From: Actimicrobium sp034313845
GTDB taxonomy: Bacteria > Pseudomonadota > Gammaproteobacteria > Burkholderiales > Burkholderiaceae_D
Length of the DNA: 64,000 nucleotides
Reading direction: 5' to 3' (one strand)
Assembly: GCF_034313845.1 (NCBI RefSeq)
Contig: NZ_JAVIWN010000001.1
Shown: positions 59,810 to 64,000 of the stretch, piece by piece
How positions within the stretch are numbered: the first letter of the stretch is position 1
How the letters are laid out: each line of letters starts with the position of its first letter
Translations under genes and position numbers: made by a program
Notes under the pieces: model-generated
What the model saw: the letters and a program-made list of their open reading frames with translations, nothing else
What the model was told of the DNA's origin: nothing
Databases searched by the model: none

Positions 59810-60679
59810 ATGATGCATCCCGAATATATCCTCACTCTTTCCTGCCTTGACCAGCGCGGCATCGTTCATCGTGTGTCCGGCTTTCTGGCCGATCATGGTT
59901 GCAACATTATTGACTCGGCCCAGTTTGGCGATGCGCAATCGAAACTGTTCTTCATGCGCGTCCATTTTTCAGCAGAAGACGCGGCGGTAACCGGTGACCA
60001 ATTGCGCACCGGCTTTGCGGCGCTGGCGGCCACGATGCAGATGACGGCGCAACTCAACGATGCGGGCAAGAAGCCGAAGATGATGCTGATGGTGTCGAAA
60101 ATCGGCCATTGCCTCAATGACCTGCTGTTCCGCTATCGCAGTGGTTTATTGCCTGTGGAGATACCGGCCATCGTCTCCAACCATACCGAGTTTTACCAGT
60201 TGGCAGCGAGCTACAACATCCCGTTCCATCACTTGCCACTGGCCGCCGGCGCATCGGCGCAAGACCGGCAACGTCAGGAACAAAAAATCCTCGATCTGGT
60301 GGAAGCGCATGACATTGACCTGATCGTGCTGGCGCGCTACATGCAGATTTTGTCACCGGGTCTGTGCGAGGCATTTCGCGGCAAGGCGATCAATATTCAT
60401 CATTCCTTCCTTCCAAGTTTCAAAGGTGCCAAACCCTACGCGCAGGCGCATGAACGCGGCGTCAAGCTGATCGGCGCGACCGCGCATTTTGTGACAGGTG
60501 ATCTGGATGAAGGCCCGATCATCGAACAGGATGTCGAGCGGGTTGACCATGCGATGAACCCGGAAACACTCACGGCCATTGGCCGCGATGTCGAATGCGT
60601 CGTGCTGGCGCGGGCGGTGAAGTGGTTCGTTGAACACCGGATTGTGTTGAATGGGTCGAAGACGGTGGTGTTCAAGTAA
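59810..60679 (+). CDS. purU: formyltetrahydrofolate deformylase
   Basis: Releases formate from 10-formyl-THF, balancing one-carbon units. 289 residues. The N-terminal ACT domain is EYILTLSCLDQRGIVHRVSG. The C-terminal hydrolase domain has the catalytic set NIHHSFLPSFKGAKPYAQAH and TAHFVTGDLDEGPIIEQDV. Either of two adjacent ATGs (59810, 59813) may be the start. Confidence 0.95.
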   Translation: MMHPEYILTLSCLDQRGIVHRVSGFLADHGCNIIDSAQFGDAQSKLFFMRVHFSAEDAAVTGDQLRTGFAALAATMQMTAQLNDAGKKPKMMLMVSKIGHCLNDLLFRYRSGLLPVEIPAIVSNHTEFYQLAASYNIPFHHLPLAAGASAQDRQRQEQKILDLVEAHDIDLIVLARYMQILSPGLCEAFRGKAINIHHSFLPSFKGAKPYAQAHERGVKLIGATAHFVTGDLDEGPIIEQDVERVDHAMNPETLTAIGRDVECVVLARAVKWFVEHRIVLNGSKTVVFK

Positions 60680-60742
60680 TTGTGCGCGTTGCGCCAGTTT
60701 TTCCAATGAAGTTACCCGGGGATCAGAAGGCCGCTAAGGAAC

Positions 60743-61183
60743 TCAAACTACATTTTTAGCCTGTTGAAAGGCACTCGCCAAAGGGCTGGGCTGACCTGTC
60801 GCTGCAGCCATCGCTTCGCCGGCCAGTGCGTCTGCCGGGTTGGCCAGTTCGGCGAAGGTCGAGGCTGAACCGACCGCGTCCATCACTTTATGCATCCATG
60901 GTTTGTCTGCGCATCCAAGTGTGTCCCCTGCCATTTTCATGGTTTCCTGGACTGCGCTCATCGTACCTGCTTCGACGCAGCTGGCAGGAAGCGTGGCGAA
61001 TTGTAATCCCAATGAAGCCAGTGACGTTGCCATGGCCGTGAAGTTGTGATCTTTGATGGCATTGGCGAGCGCCTTGGTGGTGTCTAACACTGCTTTTAAA
61101 ACACCACCAATACTTGATGCGACGTCGTGGATTGCAGTACCGATAGACTGAAACATGTGATCTATCTTGGAAAGAATACTCAT
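60743..61183 (-). CDS. candidate HrpL-dependent secreted protein, 146 aa, unrecognised
   Basis: I do not recognise a family. The start is the ATG at 61183, which has AAGGGG 6 nt upstream; an in-frame codon at 61207 would add 8 residues. The protein is rich in Ala, Ser, Met and Thr with long helical stretches (SILSKIDHMFQSIGTAIHDV; GVLKAVLDTTKALANAIKDH) and a disordered, Gln/Pro-containing tail. It has no signal peptide, membrane helix or catalytic motif, and two cysteines. An HrpL-type promoter lies at 61232-61259 with a leader of about 42 nt. That, the composition and the isolated location make it a candidate effector, harpin or translocator of the secretion system 28 kb away. Confidence 0.6.
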   Translation of the reverse strand: MSILSKIDHMFQSIGTAIHDVASSIGGVLKAVLDTTKALANAIKDHNFTAMATSLASLGLQFATLPASCVEAGTMSAVQETMKMAGDTLGCADKPWMHKVMDAVGSASTFAELANPADALAGEAMAAATGQPSPLASAFQQAKNVV

Positions 61184-61231
61184 GAAAATCCCCTTAATTA
61201 ACCTCATATATTTTGAAGCATTGTTTTAATT

Positions 61232-61259
61232 GGGTGATTCAAGGTGCTCAGTAGTTCCA
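61232..61259 (-). promoter_or_regulatory. hrp box before the orphan 146-aa gene
   Basis: On the minus strand, GGAACT, 15 bases, TCACCCA. The -35 block is identical to that of the sctW box, and the -10 block differs from CCACNNA at one base. The predicted start near 61225 fits the gene beginning at 61183. From 61260 to 61475 I see nothing else. Confidence 0.65.
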
Positions 61260-61475
61260 TCGTAGACCTCAGCGGTCTGTTTTTGCCTGTGCTTTTCCTG
61301 CAAGATCAATCAGGATGCCTGGCACTTGCCCTATTTGCAGGAGCCCGGGATGGGTTGCCATGCGCCTCGATAATCGACGCGAATAGCGTTCTCAATAACG
61401 GTGCACTGCAATCACCAGCGGCGAGACCATCCGCGCTCCAATAAAGCGATGCGCACGACGTGCATCCTGTGCTGG

Positions 61476-62153
61476 TCAGTCGGCTGGCAGAACTTTCCGG
61501 AACCAAGCCCCAATCGCATCAATCTCTTGCGGACACAGCGAGTGCTGCATCGCATAGTTGTGCCACTCCACCGCATAGCCCAATGCGAGCAACAAGTCCC
61601 GCGACTGTTCGGCGCGGGCAATCGGGATAACCGGATCGCTCTCGCCATGCGCCAAAAATATCGGCGTGTGCTGATTGGCCGGATGGCGCTCGTCAGCCAG
61701 CTTGGCGTTGAGTGGCACATAGCCTGACAGACACAACAGTCCGGCCAGTTGCTGCGGATAACGCAAGCCAGTTTGCAGCGTCATCGCACAACCCTGCGAA
61801 AACCCGGCCAGCACGATCCGGTGGGCGGGAATGCCCGACGCGATCTGATGTGCAATCAATTGCTCGATGGCCAGTTGCGACTTGCGCAAGCCGGCCTCAT
61901 CTTCGCGCCGGACCAGATCGGTGCCGAGGATGTCGTACCACGAACGCATGACGTAACCGTTGTTGACGGTGACCGGCATCGTCGGCGCATGAGGAAAAAC
62001 AAAACGGATACCCGGACAGCCGGTCAAATCCAGTTCGCGCACGACCGGTGCAAAGTCATTGCCATCGGCACCCAGTCCGTGCAGCCAGATGACCGCAGCA
62101 GTAGGGTTGGGGGAAGATTCGAGGACGATGCAATCGAGCAGGGAAGTGGTCAT
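61476..62153 (-). CDS. carboxylesterase / phospholipase family alpha-beta hydrolase
   Basis: A 225-residue serine hydrolase of the small carboxylesterase family. AAVIWLHGLGADGNDFAPVV gives the oxyanion hole, HRIVLAGFSQGCAMTLQTGL carries the nucleophile elbow GFSQG, and HGESDPVIPIARAEQ and the His of VEWHNYAMQHSLCPQEI complete the triad. I use the ATG at 62153, since the open frame before it is unlike the family. The natural ester is unknown. Confidence 0.9.
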   Translation of the reverse strand: MTTSLLDCIVLESSPNPTAAVIWLHGLGADGNDFAPVVRELDLTGCPGIRFVFPHAPTMPVTVNNGYVMRSWYDILGTDLVRREDEAGLRKSQLAIEQLIAHQIASGIPAHRIVLAGFSQGCAMTLQTGLRYPQQLAGLLCLSGYVPLNAKLADERHPANQHTPIFLAHGESDPVIPIARAEQSRDLLLALGYAVEWHNYAMQHSLCPQEIDAIGAWFRKVLPAD

Positions 62154-62172
62154 GGCAAATGGGTGAAAGTGT

Positions 62173-62802
62173 TCAGGCCGGCTTGACCCGCAACGCAGAT
62201 TTTGGCCGGAAGACGGTACAGACGGTCGCATCGGTTTCAATGTAAGGACCACCAATGAGGTCGACACAATACGGCACGGCGGCAAAGATCCCGGCGACCA
62301 GTTGCTTGCCGTCGGCATCTTTCAAGCCTTCCAGCGTTTCGCGGATCGACTTGGGCTGACCGGGCAAATTCATGATCAGCGCTGCGTGGTCGGCGGTCTC
62401 GCGGATCACGGCTACCTGTCGCGACAGGATCGCGGTCGGCACAAACTTCAAGCTGATCTGGCGCATCTGCTCGCCGAACCCAGGCATCTCTTTGGTCGCG
62501 ATGGCCAGCGTGGCTTCCGGTGTCACATCACGTCGCGCCGGGCCGGTGCCACCGGTGGTCAGCACCAGATGGCAATGCTCGACATCTACCAGTTCGACCA
62601 GTGCGGCTTCAATCGCCACGCGCTCATCCGGAATCAGCCGGGTCACGATAACCCACGGGCTAGTCAGCGCACTGGTGAACCAGTCACGCAAGGCCGGTAT
62701 GCCCTGGTCTTCGTAGACCCCGGCGGACGCACGGTCGGATACCGAGATCAGCCCGATGCGCAGCAGATCCGGCTCAGGCAATTCAGTCTTCGTCGCTGTC
62801 AT
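62173..62802 (-). CDS. mogA: molybdopterin adenylyltransferase
   Basis: Activates molybdopterin with ATP before metal insertion. 209 residues. Conserved blocks: LRIGLISVSDRASAGVYEDQ, HLVLTTGGTGPARRDVTPEA and PGFGEQMRQISL. ATGs at 62817, 62805 and 62802 are all possible. All lie inside the end of the darP gene (stop at 62783), so the two genes overlap on the same strand and are probably co-translated. Confidence 0.92.
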   Translation of the reverse strand: MTATKTELPEPDLLRIGLISVSDRASAGVYEDQGIPALRDWFTSALTSPWVIVTRLIPDERVAIEAALVELVDVEHCHLVLTTGGTGPARRDVTPEATLAIATKEMPGFGEQMRQISLKFVPTAILSRQVAVIRETADHAALIMNLPGQPKSIRETLEGLKDADGKQLVAGIFAAVPYCVDLIGGPYIETDATVCTVFRPKSALRVKPA

Positions 62803-63367
62803 CATCGGCTTCGTCATCGGGCTTGGACTTGGCGGCAACCTGCTTGAGGATCTGGAACAGTTCGCGATAGGCCTTGGGCGGCTTGCTTTCAGCTTGTTCC
62901 TTGCGCGCATTGCGGATCAGGCCGCGCAGATGCTGGGCATCGAGTTCCGGATTCTGGTCGAGCAGATCGGTCAGGACTTTTTCATCGGTGAGCAATTTGT
63001 CGCGGCGGCGTTCGAGTGCGTGCATCGCATTGGTGTCGGCTTTCGACAGGCCGCGCCAGCTGTCGAGCGTGCGCTGGATGGCGGCCAGTTCGTCGTCGTT
63101 GAGCGTGCGCATTTTTTTGCCAACGTATTGCAACTGGCGGCGACGACCTTCGTGATCCTTGATCAGCTGGCACTCGAGGATGGCGTCGCGCACATCTTCG
63201 GGCATCGGTACGCGCTTGACGCGGTCGCGTGCTTCGGCGACCAGCTCGGCACCGAGCTTTTGCAGCGCAGTCATGTCGCGCTTGAGTTGGGACTTGGAAG
63301 GGCGGTCGTATTCCTGCTCGAACTCGGTCGATTGGAAGCCGCAGTTGCCGCGATTGGGATTAGGCAT
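62783..63367 (-). CDS. darP: DarP (YjgA), 50S ribosome-associated protein
   Basis: A 194-residue helical basic protein of the DUF615 family, a late assembly factor for the large ribosomal subunit. RPSKSQLKRDMTALQKLGAE at the N-terminus and ECQLIKDHEGRRRQLQYVGK are characteristic. The C-terminus is strongly acidic (KPDDEADDDSDED). It is divergent from pmbA, an arrangement common in beta- and gammaproteobacteria. Confidence 0.94.
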   Translation of the reverse strand: MPNPNRGNCGFQSTEFEQEYDRPSKSQLKRDMTALQKLGAELVAEARDRVKRVPMPEDVRDAILECQLIKDHEGRRRQLQYVGKKMRTLNDDELAAIQRTLDSWRGLSKADTNAMHALERRRDKLLTDEKVLTDLLDQNPELDAQHLRGLIRNARKEQAESKPPKAYRELFQILKQVAAKSKPDDEADDDSDED

Positions 63368-63449
63368 GATGAAGTGGTAAGGCGCAAAGCCATTCTGTAA
63401 ACGACTGCTATGATAACCTCTTTACCGCCCAGCCCCCCGAAATCCGTCC

Positions 63450-64000
63450 ATGAGCGCACCCGTCTTTAGTCATACCCAAGAGCAAATGCAGCAACTGACG
63501 CAAGATGTGTTGCGCTACGCCCGGCAACGCGGTGCGTCGGACGCCTCCGTCGAAGTCAATGAAGGTCAGGGACTGGCGGTAACGGTGCGCAAGGGCCGGG
63601 TCGACACCATCGAACAGAACAAGGACAAGGGCGTGTCGGTGACCCTGTATCTCGGCACTGAAGGTCATCTGCGCAGCGGCAATGCCGATACGTCCGACTT
63701 CTCGCAGCAGGCATTGAAAGCCACCGTCGAAGCGGCCTGGAATATCGCCCGCTTCACGGCCGAAGACAATTGTGCCGGCTTGCCCGATCCCGATCAGTAC
63801 GAAAAAAATCCGCGTGACCTGCAGCTCTACCACCATTGGGATATCGATACGGCGCAGGCCGTGTCGCTGGCGCAGCGCTGCGAGGCAGCGGCATTTGCCG
63901 TCGACCCGCGCGTGACCAACAGCGAAGGCGCGGGTGTCTACGCGCAGCACTCGCAATTCGTGATGGCGAACACGCGCGATTTCACGGGCGGCTATGCGTT
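63450..64000 (+). CDS. pmbA: PmbA/TldE metalloprotease regulator, 3' end outside window
   Basis: The frame from the ATG at 63450 is open to the window edge (183 codons). MSAPVFSHTQEQMQQLTQDV, GASDASVEVNEGQGLAVTVR and KGVSVTLYLGTEGHLRSGNA match the N-terminal domain of PmbA (TldE), the non-catalytic partner of TldD in the protease that matures peptide antibiotics and CcdA-type antitoxins. Divergent from darP with an 82-base gap. Confidence 0.93.
   Translation, partial: MSAPVFSHTQEQMQQLTQDVLRYARQRGASDASVEVNEGQGLAVTVRKGRVDTIEQNKDKGVSVTLYLGTEGHLRSGNADTSDFSQQALKATVEAAWNIARFTAEDNCAGLPDPDQYEKNPRDLQLYHHWDIDTAQAVSLAQRCEAAAFAVDPRVTNSEGAGVYAQHSQFVMANTRDFTGGYA

Noticed and set aside
1..64000. CRISPR array
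   Set aside because: No series of spaced identical repeats was seen; the only regular arrays are the 15-bp tandem repeats after efp and the 10-bp triplet at 14271, which have no spacers.

Overview
The window looks like the chromosome of a betaproteobacterium of the order Burkholderiales, probably Oxalobacteraceae-like. The evidence is the EarP/arginine-32 EF-P pair, minC-minD-minE next to rdgC, DarP (YjgA) divergent from PmbA/TldE, a trimeric GNAT-type porin and the overall protein style. The genus is my inference and was not tested by any search.

Layout. (1) 1-4.8 kb is the right end of a decayed, AT-rich genomic island. It holds an IS5-family transposase cut by the window edge, two small hypothetical genes, several inverted-repeat relics, a 337-bp miniature element bounded by Tn402/Tn5053-type 25-bp ends, a serine-recombinase stump, and finally a 3' fragment of tRNA-Ser(CGA) with its terminator, which reads as an attachment site. 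(2) 4.9-18 kb is chromosome with accessory genes: an IS3 relic, a TonB receptor/YncE pair, a ruined glutamate decarboxylase and exchanger, a ParB-like nuclease-SulP transporter pair, a His-tailed EamA transporter, an orphan TpsB porin and a TsdA-like dihaem cytochrome. (3) 18.8-32.5 kb is a type III secretion locus. Two tandem HrpL-type ECF sigma factors, each behind its own sigma-54 (-24/-12) promoter, are divergent from a run sctW - chaperone - two small genes - sctV-D-N-O-P-Q-R-S-T-U. (4) 32.7-46.5 kb is housekeeping: folE, a BLUF photoreceptor, a PanE-like reductase, a porin, minCDE, rdgC, a large PAS/GAF/GGDEF protein, a frameshifted methyltransferase, earP and efp. (5) 46.6-56.7 kb holds an Rrf2 regulator, a lipoprotein-CzcC-CzcB-CzcA metal-efflux operon, the divergent two-component system and a second GGDEF protein. 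(6) 56.8-64 kb holds a DUF4198 protein, an MDR reductase, a bactofilin, purU, an orphan small protein, an esterase, mogA, darP and the start of pmbA.

How it fits together. The most interesting system is a complete-looking regulatory cascade for type III secretion that can be read from the DNA. Sigma-54 promoters drive two HrpL paralogues, and HrpL-type 'hrp boxes' (GGAACY-N15-CCACNNA) lie before sctW, before sctD, before a TsdA-like cytochrome c (an exact consensus match) and before an unrecognised 146-aa protein at 61 kb. That last protein is therefore my best candidate for an unlinked secreted substrate. The locus has the Hrp-type gene order and regulation but carries a Ysc-like block of small genes between sctW and sctV. 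The secretin, inner ring, stator and needle genes (sctC, J, K, L, I, F) are not in this window.
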